Under the pieces are notes generated by a model. It was not told where the DNA came from. It ran no database searches and was given only the letters and a program-made list of their open reading frames with translations. A stretch of DNA of 64,000 nucleotides from DASUTB01 sp036374835 (GTDB taxonomy: Bacteria > Actinomycetota > Actinomycetes > Jiangellales > Jiangellaceae): the NCBI GenBank assembly GCA_036374835.1, contig DASUTB010000061.1:1-64000 (forward strand), in the 5' to 3' direction. The position numbers were made by a program, and so were the translations under genes. Positions 52,170-60,435 of this stretch are shown here, one piece after another (the stretch's first letter is position 1; each line of letters opens with the position of its first letter).

Positions 52170-52583
52170 TCAGGCTGCCCAGGGGAAGGGCTCGCGGTCG
52201 GGCTCGACCCAGCCAGAACGCGCTGCGTTGCTTGCGAGCACGGCGGGCGAGTAGTGCCGAGCAAGGAGCCGCTTGTCGAAGAGCTCAGGGTTGCACTCGG
52301 CGAACCCCTCGAACGTTGACTCTGCCGCGTTGCCCGCATGGTGCGCGACCGCCTGCACCCAGGCACGGGTCATCGTCTCGTTGTATTTCTGTGGTGCGTT
52401 CTCGTACCTGGCGATCCGGCGGATCCACGAGCAGACGAGATCTGCCGCTTCGGCCGCGCCGTAGCGCTGGACGGCCAGCCAGGCAAGGTGCACGTGCTGA
52501 CGGTGGCCGAATCTTCCATCCGGCTGAACGACCTGAGCCAGAAGTTCATGCACGTCGCGGTCTGGGTGAGTGTGCTGCGCCAT
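52170..52583 (-). CDS. Conserved hypothetical protein
   Basis: A 137-aa soluble protein with HRQHVHLAWLAVQRYG and RAWVQAVAHHAG, a His-rich helical pattern I cannot assign to a named family. ATG 52583 directly abuts the stop codon of the upstream MarR gene, so the two form an operon. The regulator may sense a compound that this protein handles, but that is only inferred from position. Confidence 0.6.
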   Translation of the reverse strand: MAQHTHPDRDVHELLAQVVQPDGRFGHRQHVHLAWLAVQRYGAAEAADLVCSWIRRIARYENAPQKYNETMTRAWVQAVAHHAGNAAESTFEGFAECNPELFDKRLLARHYSPAVLASNAARSGWVEPDREPFPWAA

Positions 52584-53003
52584 CTAGGAGCCCTCCTCGA
52601 TCAACGCGGCGAGTGTTCGCCGAAATCCCGACAACGCGGCCTCGTCGAGATGGGCGAGTGTGCGTTCCTCCACGCTCGCGAATGCCTCGAGAACCTGACG
52701 GCGAACGGTGCTGCCCGTCTCCGTGACCTCGATGAGTACCGAACGGCGGTCAGCGGGGTTGGGCACCCGCTCGATATAGCCGCGCCCTGCCAACCGGTCC
52801 AGCAGGCTGGTGAGCGTGGTGGCTCGGGTTCCGGTCCGGAGGCTCAACTCCGACACGGTGATGCCCGTGTCGCCATCCAGGTTGGCCAATGCGTTCAGCT
52901 CCGAAGCGGGCATCTCCAGGTCCGACAGATCCTCGGCCAGCAGCCGCAGGGTCACGTGAGTCGCCCGCTGGAGCAGAAGCAACGGAGAGTCCGGTGTTGT
53001 CAC
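52584..53003 (-). CDS. MarR-family regulator
   Basis: A 139-aa dimeric winged-helix protein. The recognition region ITVSELSLRTGTRATTLTSLLDRLAGRGYIERVPNPADRRSVLIEVTETG (in part) is typical of MarR, including the wing D-R-R-S. The 5' flank 53004-53040 is AT-rich (GATTATACGAAATCGAATTA) and probably holds the promoter and operator. It is followed without a gap by the 137-aa protein gene. Confidence 0.88.
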   Translation of the reverse strand: MTTPDSPLLLLQRATHVTLRLLAEDLSDLEMPASELNALANLDGDTGITVSELSLRTGTRATTLTSLLDRLAGRGYIERVPNPADRRSVLIEVTETGSTVRRQVLEAFASVEERTLAHLDEAALSGFRRTLAALIEEGS

Positions 53004-53188
53004 GAAAACAGATTATACGAAATCGAATTAAATGCCAAAGGGCGACGGTCAAAGGGGGCGAGCTCACCGTCACGCCGCGTTGCGGCACGACCGAGGGCCG
53101 GGCGTCGGCGGAGGCTGCCGGACGAGCCGGCGGAGGGGCCTTGATAGTCCGGCGTCTCATCAACGAGCCGACGGCCAGGGTTCAGAGG

Positions 53189-53220
53189 GGTGGGCGCGCC
53201 TCGACGAGTACGCGCCCACC
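53189..53220 (-). terminator. Hairpin after the xylanase gene
   Basis: A perfect 10-bp stem GGTGGGCGCG / CGCGCCCACC with a 12-base loop lies immediately beyond the xylanase stop codon. It is a likely intrinsic-type terminator, though no long U-tract is present. Confidence 0.6.
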
Positions 53221-53226
53221 CTCTCG

Positions 53227-54378
53227 TCAATTCGCTGCGGCCAGGGTGTTCTGGAGCGTGTAGTAGGCCGGCTTGCGACGGTAGTCCTCGAACATCAGCG
53301 TCGCGGCACCCTGATTGGGGAAGAACACCGGAACCCACGAGTACTTGTCGTTGAAGCCCCACACGGTGAACGAGTTGCAGGTCGAAACGGCGAGGCAGGC
53401 GTCGAGCATCCGACCGTAGTAGTCGGCTTGCCGCGCCAGTTGTGCAGCGGTAGGTGTGCCGTCCTCACCGAGCACCATGCGCACGTCGAGTTCGGTCACG
53501 GCCGTGTACAGGCCGAGATCGGCGAACCGTTGCAGGTTCGCTTGCAGGGAGCCGGGAAAGCCGAACTGGATGCTGAGGTGACCCTGCACGGAGAACCCGT
53601 GCACTGGCACACCTTGGTCCAGAAGAGATGTGATCAGGTCGTAGTAGGCATCGCTCTTGGCGTTGATGCTCTCCACTCCCCAGTCGTTGAAGAACAACTG
53701 CGCCTGCGGGTCAGCCTCGTGGGCCCAGCGGAACGCGTCGGCGATGATGTCGGGTCCGAGCCGGCGCAGCCAGATGTTCTCCTCGGTCCGCAACGCGCCG
53801 CTGCCGTCGAAGATCTCGTTGGCGACATCCCACTGGTGGATGCGGCCGGCATAGCGACCGACCACGGTGGTGATGTGGTCCTTGAGGATCTGGCGCAGCT
53901 CCGCGTCGGTGAACTCGCCGTTCTCCAGCCAGTCAGGGTTCTGGCTGTGCCACATCAGCGTGTGGCCGCGCACGACCTGGTCGTTCTTCTCGGCGAACTC
54001 CACGATCGCGTCCGCGGGCCCGAACCGGTAGGTGTCCTGCTCGGGGTGGATGAATTCCCACTTCATCTGGTTCTCCGGCGACACCGAGTCGAACTCGGTG
54101 CGTAGTGCGTTCCGGTAGCGATGGTCGTACGTGAAGGGGTCGGGGTAGGGCATCGTCTCGTGGTGACCGCCGCCCGCGGCGGCCGAACCGATGTGCAGGT
54201 CCTCTGGGGCTACCACGCGGAGCCGGTCGCGACCGAAACCGGGCGCGCCGTTCTCGGACGCGGGGGCGGGCTCCGCGGGATCACCGGCCGCTACGGGAGA
54301 GGCCGCCAAGCCGAGCCCGAGGGATGCGACAGCGACGGTGAGGGTGGTCGAGAGCGGGGTGAGTCGACGTCTGGACAC
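53227..54378 (-). CDS. Secreted endo-1,4-beta-xylanase, GH10
   Basis: A 383-aa secreted glycoside hydrolase. A signal peptide of about 30 residues (RRRLTPLSTTLTVAVASLGLGLAASPVAAG) precedes the GH10 barrel. The acid/base Glu188 lies in WDVANEIFD, and the nucleophile Glu296 in AVTELDVRM. The substrate-site motifs MKWEFIHPEQ, RGHTLMWHSQ and FNDWG are present. No carbohydrate-binding module follows. GTG 54378 is preceded by GAGGAG. It hydrolyses xylan to short xylooligosaccharides. Palindromes upstream may bind a LacI-type repressor. Confidence 0.92.
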   Translation of the reverse strand: MSRRRLTPLSTTLTVAVASLGLGLAASPVAAGDPAEPAPASENGAPGFGRDRLRVVAPEDLHIGSAAAGGGHHETMPYPDPFTYDHRYRNALRTEFDSVSPENQMKWEFIHPEQDTYRFGPADAIVEFAEKNDQVVRGHTLMWHSQNPDWLENGEFTDAELRQILKDHITTVVGRYAGRIHQWDVANEIFDGSGALRTEENIWLRRLGPDIIADAFRWAHEADPQAQLFFNDWGVESINAKSDAYYDLITSLLDQGVPVHGFSVQGHLSIQFGFPGSLQANLQRFADLGLYTAVTELDVRMVLGEDGTPTAAQLARQADYYGRMLDACLAVSTCNSFTVWGFNDKYSWVPVFFPNQGAATLMFEDYRRKPAYYTLQNTLAAAN

Positions 54379-54797
54379 GGGAACTCCTCGGTGAGTCGAA
54401 TAGGCGACACTTTCCGGAAATGTTTCCGAGACGTTGCTGAGTCTGGACGATAGGCAGGCCCGGCACTTCGTGTCAATGGGCCGTCTCATGCAAGCGTGAT
54501 GCGTCAATCGGACGATAACCCCAATTGCTGCTGTGACCTGTGGTTTTGATTCCACGATGGAACGGACCTTAACCGACTGCGAGACTAGTTGTCTTCCGGA
54601 AAAGACCTTGGAAATGTGCTTGCTGTACGTAGCTTCGATGCCCGGTCCGTCACCCCAACGCACGTCAGCCTCGGGAACTTGACGTGCGATGTGTGGCCGC
54701 CGCGGGGGCGGAATCCCCGGCCATGGACTGGCCGGCACCCACCGAATGAGCCCCGCACTGATTGTGGTGATCGCCGCGGCGGCCTAGCGTTGCGCAC
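54379..54797. promoter_or_regulatory. Divergent region between xylanase and dienelactone hydrolase genes
   Basis: The 419-bp gap holds no gene. TTTCCGGAAA (54411-54420, perfect palindrome) runs into CGGAAATGTTTCCG (54415-54428), and TTCCGGAA recurs at 54594-54601. These resemble operators of xylan-utilisation repressors, which are palindromes with GAAA/TTTC arms. The first is about 35 bp upstream of the xylanase start codon. Confidence 0.5.
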
Positions 54798-55556
54798 ATG
54801 CGCGCAACTGATGAACACGAAGGAATCGTCGCCGAGACGGTCATGGTTCCCGGCGACGGCGGAGACCAGATCCACGCCTACTTCGCCAAGCCGGTGGGGG
54901 ACGGACCATTCCCCGGAATGGTCCTGTTCCACCACATGCCCGGCTGGGACGAGCTGTACCGTGAGTTCACGCACCGGTTTGCGTTCCACGGTTACCTGAC
55001 GATCTCCCCGGACCTGTACTGCCGGGACGGCCACGGCAGCCCGGACGACGTGGCCGCCAAGGTACGAGCGGCCGGCGGCGTGCCCGACGACCGGGTGGTC
55101 GGCGACAGCGATGGCTGTGTCCGTTTCCTGCGGTCACTTCCCAGCGCCTCGGGCAAGGTCGGGCTGATGGGCACCTGCTCGGGCGGACGGCACGCTTACC
55201 TTGCGGCGTGCCGCGGCGAGCCGGTGGACGCGGTCATCGACTGCTGGGGTGGACGGGTCGTCGCCGGGTCGGACGACCTGACCGAGAAGCAGCCCGTCGC
55301 ACCGGTCGACTACACCGCGGATCTGCCGTGTCCGGTACTCGGTCTGTTCGGCGACGAGGACCCGCGACCGAGCCCGGCGGACGTGGACGCCCTCGAGGCC
55401 GCGCTCAGAGAACACGACAAGAGCTACGAGTTCCATCGCTACCCGGACGCGGGGCACGGCTTTTTCTACCACGACCGGCCCGCTGCCTACCGTGCCGCCG
55501 CCGCGGTCGATGGCTGGCAGAAGGTCTGGGCGTTCCTCGACCGCACGATCGGTTAG
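54798..55556 (+). CDS. Dienelactone hydrolase family protein
   Basis: A 252-aa alpha/beta hydrolase. The nucleophile elbow is GLMGTCSGGRHAY, with Cys as the nucleophile as in dienelactone hydrolase. The acid is in LGLFGDEDPRPS, and the His in YPDAGHGFFYHDRPAAYR. N-terminal IHAYFAKPVGDGPFPGMVLFHHMPGWDE (in part) is characteristic. It probably hydrolyses a lactone or ester in catabolism. The gene for a DUF6295 protein begins 17 bp later and may be co-transcribed. Confidence 0.88.
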   Translation: MRATDEHEGIVAETVMVPGDGGDQIHAYFAKPVGDGPFPGMVLFHHMPGWDELYREFTHRFAFHGYLTISPDLYCRDGHGSPDDVAAKVRAAGGVPDDRVVGDSDGCVRFLRSLPSASGKVGLMGTCSGGRHAYLAACRGEPVDAVIDCWGGRVVAGSDDLTEKQPVAPVDYTADLPCPVLGLFGDEDPRPSPADVDALEAALREHDKSYEFHRYPDAGHGFFYHDRPAAYRAAAAVDGWQKVWAFLDRTIG

Positions 55557-55572
55557 CAAGAAGGGCATCGGC

Positions 55573-55845
55573 ATGTGCACAACGATCAGCGACAAGGCCA
55601 CGGTCGCCGGAAGCGGGAAGGGTGCGTCGGGATGGTTCGAGCTGGACCACGTCTACGTCGGTTACGACCACCCTTTCCACGCCCAGTTCGACCATGCGTT
55701 GAGCATTGATTTCGTCAACGAGGCCGCGGGGCCGGGCTCGCGCGTCGCGGTGGAGCTCGACCGCGAGTCCGCGCGGACTCTCGCCAATCGGATCCTGGCC
55801 ACTCTCGATCTGGCCGATGCGTACGAGGACGGCGCACCGTCCTGA
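55573..55845 (+). CDS. DUF6295-like small protein
   Basis: A 90-aa protein starting MCTTISDKATVAGSGKGASG, then WFELDHVYVGYDHPFHAQFDHALSIDF. It resembles DUF6295 proteins found in actinobacteria, whose role is unknown. The His-rich stretch YDHPFHAQFDHAL may bind metal. ATG 55573 has AGAAGGG upstream and is 17 bp after the dienelactone hydrolase gene. Confidence 0.65.
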   Translation: MCTTISDKATVAGSGKGASGWFELDHVYVGYDHPFHAQFDHALSIDFVNEAAGPGSRVAVELDRESARTLANRILATLDLADAYEDGAPS

Positions 55846-56021
55846 TCCACTACCAGGGCTGGCGACATCGCACCATGCCTGCGTGCCTCTTGTGATGTCG
55901 CTGCGCCTGCCGAACGTGATCGAACGGTCGGCTCCGGCCGGCGTGCCGTGTCACATCCGCGCGCGTCATGGGGTCTAACGGTTGAAAGCCATATCAGCCG
56001 ACAGAAGGCTCCGACGGTGCC

Positions 56022-57029
56022 ATGACCGATCTTTCTTCCTCACGTGTGCGGGATCATCGCGTTGCGGACCCCGGCCTGCCCGATGTGAACCCACGGGCAA
56101 CTGATGTGGAGTTTGAAGCCCGGCGGCGCGCCAGGCGGCAGGTCGTCGGCATGCTCGCCGTGGCGACGCTGCTCGTCCTCGCCGCTGTCGTCTTCTACTT
56201 CGGCTTCACCGGCGACGCGCCCGAGCGCGACGTCGACCTGGGCGACCTGAGGAACTCCAACCTCGCACTCGGTCTCGCGCTCGGCGTCGGATTGCTGGTC
56301 GCCGGCATCGGCGTTGTGCAGTGGTCGCGCTTGCTGATGATCGACACACGCGTCGTCGAGCTCAGAACCCCTAGCGATGCGGGCCGTTCTACAAGGCGAC
56401 GTTTCGGCGGCGGGACGGGCGACGGCCTCGGAAGGCGCCGGCTGCTTCGCAACGCCCTGTTCGGCGCTCTCGTGCTGCTGCCCCTGCCGGCGGTCGTGGC
56501 GCTGCGTGGCTTGGAGGCGGGGGCGCCCGCCCGGCGCGAGCACACCGCCTGGGACGAAGGCGTGCGGTTGCTGACCGACGGCGGCTACCGGCCCATCCGC
56601 GTGTCCGACATCCAGGCCGGCGAGATGGTCAGCGTCATGCCCGCCTCCTTCCTCGACCTGCCCGAAGCGGGTCCGGCGCGGCCGAACGAGCGGGCCAGAT
56701 CGCCGGTCGTTCTTGTGCGGATACCGCCGGCGGAGCTGTCGCCGGCTCGTGGGCGGGAGAACTGGCAGGTGGACGGTATCGTCGCCTATTCCAAGATCTG
56801 CACGCACGTCGGCTGCCCGGTCAGCCTGTACGAGCGCACGACGCACCACCTGCTGTGCCCCTGCCATCAGGCGACGTTCGATCTGGCCGACAACGGTGCG
56901 GTGGTCTTCGGCCCCGCCACCCGGCCGCTGCCCCAGCTGCCGCTCCGGGTCGACGACGACGGATACCTGGTCGCGCAGAGTGATTTCACCGAGCCGGTCG
57001 GGCCGAGCTACTGGGAGCGGGACGCATGA
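56022..57029 (+). CDS. qcrA: Rieske iron-sulfur protein of a cytochrome bc complex
   Basis: A 335-aa protein with three hydrophobic segments, as in actinobacterial QcrA, and a C-terminal Rieske domain. Box I SKICTHVGCPVSLYE (first Cys near residue 260) and box II HLLCPCHQATFD provide the [2Fe-2S] ligands and disulfide. It transfers electrons from menaquinol toward cytochrome c. Its stop overlaps the start of the cytochrome b gene (ATGA). No cytochrome c (qcrC) gene precedes it, unlike the standard qcrCAB operon. Confidence 0.9.
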   Translation: MTDLSSSRVRDHRVADPGLPDVNPRATDVEFEARRRARRQVVGMLAVATLLVLAAVVFYFGFTGDAPERDVDLGDLRNSNLALGLALGVGLLVAGIGVVQWSRLLMIDTRVVELRTPSDAGRSTRRRFGGGTGDGLGRRRLLRNALFGALVLLPLPAVVALRGLEAGAPARREHTAWDEGVRLLTDGGYRPIRVSDIQAGEMVSVMPASFLDLPEAGPARPNERARSPVVLVRIPPAELSPARGRENWQVDGIVAYSKICTHVGCPVSLYERTTHHLLCPCHQATFDLADNGAVVFGPATRPLPQLPLRVDDDGYLVAQSDFTEPVGPSYWERDA

Positions 57030-58624
57030 CGACGGCCCCCGACACCAACATGACGCCGCACAGCAGTTGGGCGTTCCGACAAGCGGAGCGGGTGGTCGAC
57101 CTCGTGGAGCGGCGGGTCACCGGCAGCAGCTGGTTTCGGCGCGGCAGGCGGACCGCCGTCCCCAATCACTGGTCGTTCTGGCTCGGCTACCTCGCGCTGT
57201 TCAGCCTGGTCATCGTCGTCCTCTCGGGTGTCTTCCTGACCGTGTGGTTCGAGCCCTCGATGGCACCGGTCATCTATGACGGCGCCTACGCACCACTGCG
57301 TGGCGTCGTTGTCTCCGAGGCGTACGCGTCCACGCTGGACCTGTCGTTCGAGGTCCGCGGTGGCCTGCTCATGCGTCAGGTCCACTACTGGGCGACTCAT
57401 GTGTTCATCGCCGCCATGGCGGTGCACCTGCTGCGCGTCTTGTTCACCGGTGCGTTCCGCACGCCGCGCAAGCTGAACTGGGTGGTTGGCGTCGGTCTCC
57501 TGGTGCTTGGCATCGCCGGTGCCTACGCCGGGCACGCGCTGCCGGACGACCTCCTGTCGGGGACGGGCCTGCGGGTAGTCGAAGGCGGCGTGCTGGCCAT
57601 CCCGATCGTCGGCACCTATCTGTCCTCGTTCATCTTCGGCGGCGCGTATCCGGGGGACGACATCGTCACCCGCCTCTACGTGCTTCATGTGTTCCTGATA
57701 CCGGCGCTCCTCGTGACGTTGCTCGCTCTTCATGTGGTCCTGGTCCGACGCCACGGCCGCACCCAGTGGCGCGGTGCGGGCAAGACCAACCGGAACGTCG
57801 TCGGATCGCCGCGCACCGTACACACGGGCCGGGCCGCAGGGCTCATGCTGATCGTGTTCGGGGCCGTCGTCACGATGGCGGCGACCCTCCAGATCAACCC
57901 GGTGTGGCTCTACGGGCCATACGACCCGTCCCAGGTCGGTGCCGGCAGCCGACCGGATTGGTACATGGCGTTCCTCGACGGGGCGTTGCGGCTGATGCCG
58001 CCCTGGGAGATCGACGTCCTCGGACACCATCTGACGTTGAGCCTGCTCATCCCGGTTGTCGTGTTGCCGGGGCTGCTCGTGGCCGCCATGGCGCTGTATC
58101 CGTGGGTCGAGGAGAAAATCGTGGGCGGGCGAGGCGACCAGCATCTTCTCGACCGGCCGCGCGACATGCCCGCCCGGACCGGGCTCGGCGCCGCGTTCGT
58201 CGCGTTCTATGTGGTGCTCTGGATCGCCGGTGGCAACGACGTTCTCGCAACGACGTTCCACGTCCCGGTGAACTGGATGACGCGGCTTTTACAGGTCAGC
58301 GTCGTCGTCGTGCCGCCGCTGGCGTACACGATCACCAAGCGCATCTGCCTCGGCTTGCAGCGCCGGGACCGCGACAAGCTGCTGCACGGGCGCGAGACCG
58401 GCATCAACGTCGTCGACATCGGCGGCGGATTCGCCGAACTGCGGGTTCCGCTCAACCGGTACGACGCGTACGAACTCACGTCGCGGGAGCGTCGGGTGCC
58501 GTTCGTCCGAGACCCCGAGGTCGACGAGAACGGGATCCCCGCGCCGCGGCTCCGGTCGACGAGACTCCGCGCCCGGCTGTCGAACTTCTACTTCGGCGAC
58601 AGGTTGGACGACGATGACCGCTGA
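57026..58624 (+). CDS. qcrB: Cytochrome b of a bc complex
   Basis: A 532-aa integral membrane subunit with the bis-haem His pairs visible in MRQVHYWATHVFIAAMAVHLLRVLF and YVLHVFLIPALLVTLLALHVVLV. The quinol-site motif PPWEI and the C-terminal extension, typical of actinobacterial QcrB, are present. It overlaps qcrA by 4 bp and overlaps the J-domain gene by 11 bp. It oxidises menaquinol and translocates protons. Without a qcrC neighbour it is probably a second, alternative complex. Confidence 0.9.
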   Translation: MTTAPDTNMTPHSSWAFRQAERVVDLVERRVTGSSWFRRGRRTAVPNHWSFWLGYLALFSLVIVVLSGVFLTVWFEPSMAPVIYDGAYAPLRGVVVSEAYASTLDLSFEVRGGLLMRQVHYWATHVFIAAMAVHLLRVLFTGAFRTPRKLNWVVGVGLLVLGIAGAYAGHALPDDLLSGTGLRVVEGGVLAIPIVGTYLSSFIFGGAYPGDDIVTRLYVLHVFLIPALLVTLLALHVVLVRRHGRTQWRGAGKTNRNVVGSPRTVHTGRAAGLMLIVFGAVVTMAATLQINPVWLYGPYDPSQVGAGSRPDWYMAFLDGALRLMPPWEIDVLGHHLTLSLLIPVVVLPGLLVAAMALYPWVEEKIVGGRGDQHLLDRPRDMPARTGLGAAFVAFYVVLWIAGGNDVLATTFHVPVNWMTRLLQVSVVVVPPLAYTITKRICLGLQRRDRDKLLHGRETGINVVDIGGGFAELRVPLNRYDAYELTSRERRVPFVRDPEVDENGIPAPRLRSTRLRARLSNFYFGDRLDDDDR

Positions 58625-59159
58625 CGTTCACCAGGTAAGCGGACGCGACCCGCACGAGGTGCTGGACGTCCCGCGTGGGGCGCACCGCGAGCAGGTGATT
58701 CGGGCATTCCGCCGGAAGGTCAGGCACGGCGGCCACCCGGACACCGGCGGTGATGCCAGGGCATTCGAGGAGATCGTGCGGGCCCGCGATGTACTTCTCG
58801 AGCAAGCGGAGCGCAGCCAGTCCGATCGTGATCATCACCGAACTTCGGCCGCCACCGGCGCACACCCGAGCGCCGGGCCGGGACGCGATCACAATCAACC
58901 CGGTGCTTCGACCGCTCACGTGCGACCCGATACCTCTCCACCGCGCGAAACCCACAAGTTGGCCATAGTCACCGTGGTGCTTGCCGCACTCGGCCCGCTG
59001 CTCTGGCCGGTCGCGATCGTCGTCGGGCACCTCGCCCTGAGCCGGATCAAGCGCACCGGACTCGGCGGCGGAACCGTCGTACCCGTGGTTCTGCTCTTTC
59101 TCTACATCCTGACCCTCCCCATACTGGCCAGGATCTTGAGTCTGATGCTCATTCCGTAG
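58614..59159 (+). CDS. J-domain / DUF4190 membrane protein
   Basis: A 181-aa protein. An N-terminal J-like domain (DPHEVLDVPRGAHREQVIRAFRRKVRHGGHPDTGG) keeps the HPD motif that stimulates Hsp70. A Ser/Thr/Pro-rich linker (about 75-110) and a C-terminal two-helix DUF4190-like part (ALGPLLWPVAIVVGHLALSRIKRTG) follow. It overlaps qcrB, so it may help assemble that complex, but this is only suggested by position. Confidence 0.7.
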   Translation: MTADVHQVSGRDPHEVLDVPRGAHREQVIRAFRRKVRHGGHPDTGGDARAFEEIVRARDVLLEQAERSQSDRDHHRTSAATGAHPSAGPGRDHNQPGASTAHVRPDTSPPRETHKLAIVTVVLAALGPLLWPVAIVVGHLALSRIKRTGLGGGTVVPVVLLFLYILTLPILARILSLMLIP

Positions 59160-59207
59160 CCGGTAACGCGGCCGACCGGCCGGGTTTGCGCGCAGGGCGG
59201 TTGCAGG

Positions 59208-59340
59208 ACTAGGTTCAAGGCGACTCGGGCGAACGTCCCGAGTTGCTACGAGAGTCAGCGAAGCCGGTGCGAGTCCGGCGCTGTCCCGCAACTGTGACGC
59301 TCGCCGCCTACGCGGTGATGCGAAGCCAGGCCGCCTGCCT
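59208..59340 (+). ncRNA. Cobalamin (AdoCbl) riboswitch
   Basis: The B12-box core AGCCGGTGCGAGTCCGGCGC, then CTGTCCCGCAACTGTGA (59262-59297), is unmistakable, and the closing element GAAGCCAGGCCGCCTGCC (59322-59339) is present. It precedes the btuFCD-cobSUT operon by about 100 bp. When cobalamin is bound, operon expression should fall. Confidence 0.92.
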
Positions 59341-59361
59341 CGTGGCGACGAATCCGTCCTC

Positions 59362-59429
59362 GGAGGAAGGGCCGTTCGTGCGGCGAAAGCCACGCCTACG
59401 TCTTTCCTCCTCCTGTGCAATGGAGGAGG
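59362..59429 (+). promoter_or_regulatory. Riboswitch expression platform (RBS-masking hairpin)
   Basis: CCTCCTCC (59406-59413) can pair perfectly with GGAGGAGG (59422-59429), which is the ribosome binding site of btuF. GGAGGAAGG (59362-59370) can pair with CTTTCCTCC (59402-59410), overlapping the first arm. The two pairings exclude each other, so the upstream GGAGGAAGG is a likely antisequestor. This points to translational control. Confidence 0.65.
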
Positions 59430-59436
59430 CACTCTC

Positions 59437-60435
59437 ATGAAACACCCTGCCAAATGGGCTGCCATCACACTGGCCGCCGTCCTCGTCAGCGCCTGCGGCG
59501 GTGACGACGAACCGGACGCCGCGACGAAGCCGGACGAGTCGGAGGAGCAGACCGACCCGTCCGATGATGAGGGCGACGTGGAGGAGACCGCCGACGAGCC
59601 GGTCTTCCCGGTCACCGTCGGCTCGGGCGCATCGGCCGTCGAGATCGCGGCATTGCCCGAGCGCATCGTTTCGCTGTCGCCGACCGCGACCGAGATGCTG
59701 TTCGCGATCGGCGCCGGTGACCAGGTGGTCGCGGTGGACGAGTTCTCGAACTACCCGGAGGAGGCGCCGACGACGGATCTGTCCGGCCTCACGCCCAACG
59801 TGGAGGCGATCACGAGCTACGAGCCGGATCTGGTCATCGCCGAGCGCGACCCGGGAGAGCTGGTGGCGAGTCTCGAGCAGGTCGACGTCCCCACGCTGAT
59901 CCAGGGCGCGGCCGTCACGCTTGACGACGCCTACACCCAGATCGAACAACTGGGCGCCGCCACCGGTCATGTCGGTGCGGCCGCCGAGCTGGTCGGGCAG
60001 ATGCAGGCCGACATCGACGCGGCGATCGCCGAGGTCCCGGAGCGCGACGAGCCCGTCACCTACTACCACGAGCTGGACAACACGTTCTACTCCGTCACCG
60101 GCGAGACCTTCATCGGTCACCTCTATGGCCTGCTCGGCATGCAGAGCATCGCGGACGAGCACGGCGAGGGCAGCGGCGGCTACCCGCAGCTGTCGCCGGA
60201 GATCATCATCGACTCCGATCCGGACGTCATCCTGCTGGCGGACGCGCAGTGCTGCGACGTCACCGCCGAGACGCTGGCCGAGCGTCCGGGCTGGACCGAG
60301 CTGAGCGCGGTCCAGGACGGCCGGGTGATCGAGCTGGACGCCGACATCGCGAGCCGCTGGGGTCCACGCGTCGTGGACTTCCTGGAGATGCTGGCCGCCG
60401 AGCTCAACGAGCTGGTGCCGGCGAACCAGGGGTGA
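59437..60435 (+). CDS. btuF: Cobalamin ABC transporter, substrate-binding lipoprotein
   Basis: A 332-aa secreted lipoprotein with signal and lipobox LVSACGG (Cys near 20). An acidic linker precedes the type III binding-protein fold: PERIVSLSPTATEMLFAIGAGDQVVAVDEFS, YEPDLVIAERD and DADIASRWGPRVVDFLEML. It captures corrinoids outside the membrane and delivers them to BtuCD. ATG 59437 follows GGAGGAGG by seven bases. It is the first gene after the riboswitch. The family also includes Fe-siderophore binding proteins, but the cob context decides. Confidence 0.88.
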   Translation: MKHPAKWAAITLAAVLVSACGGDDEPDAATKPDESEEQTDPSDDEGDVEETADEPVFPVTVGSGASAVEIAALPERIVSLSPTATEMLFAIGAGDQVVAVDEFSNYPEEAPTTDLSGLTPNVEAITSYEPDLVIAERDPGELVASLEQVDVPTLIQGAAVTLDDAYTQIEQLGAATGHVGAAAELVGQMQADIDAAIAEVPERDEPVTYYHELDNTFYSVTGETFIGHLYGLLGMQSIADEHGEGSGGYPQLSPEIIIDSDPDVILLADAQCCDVTAETLAERPGWTELSAVQDGRVIELDADIASRWGPRVVDFLEMLAAELNELVPANQG

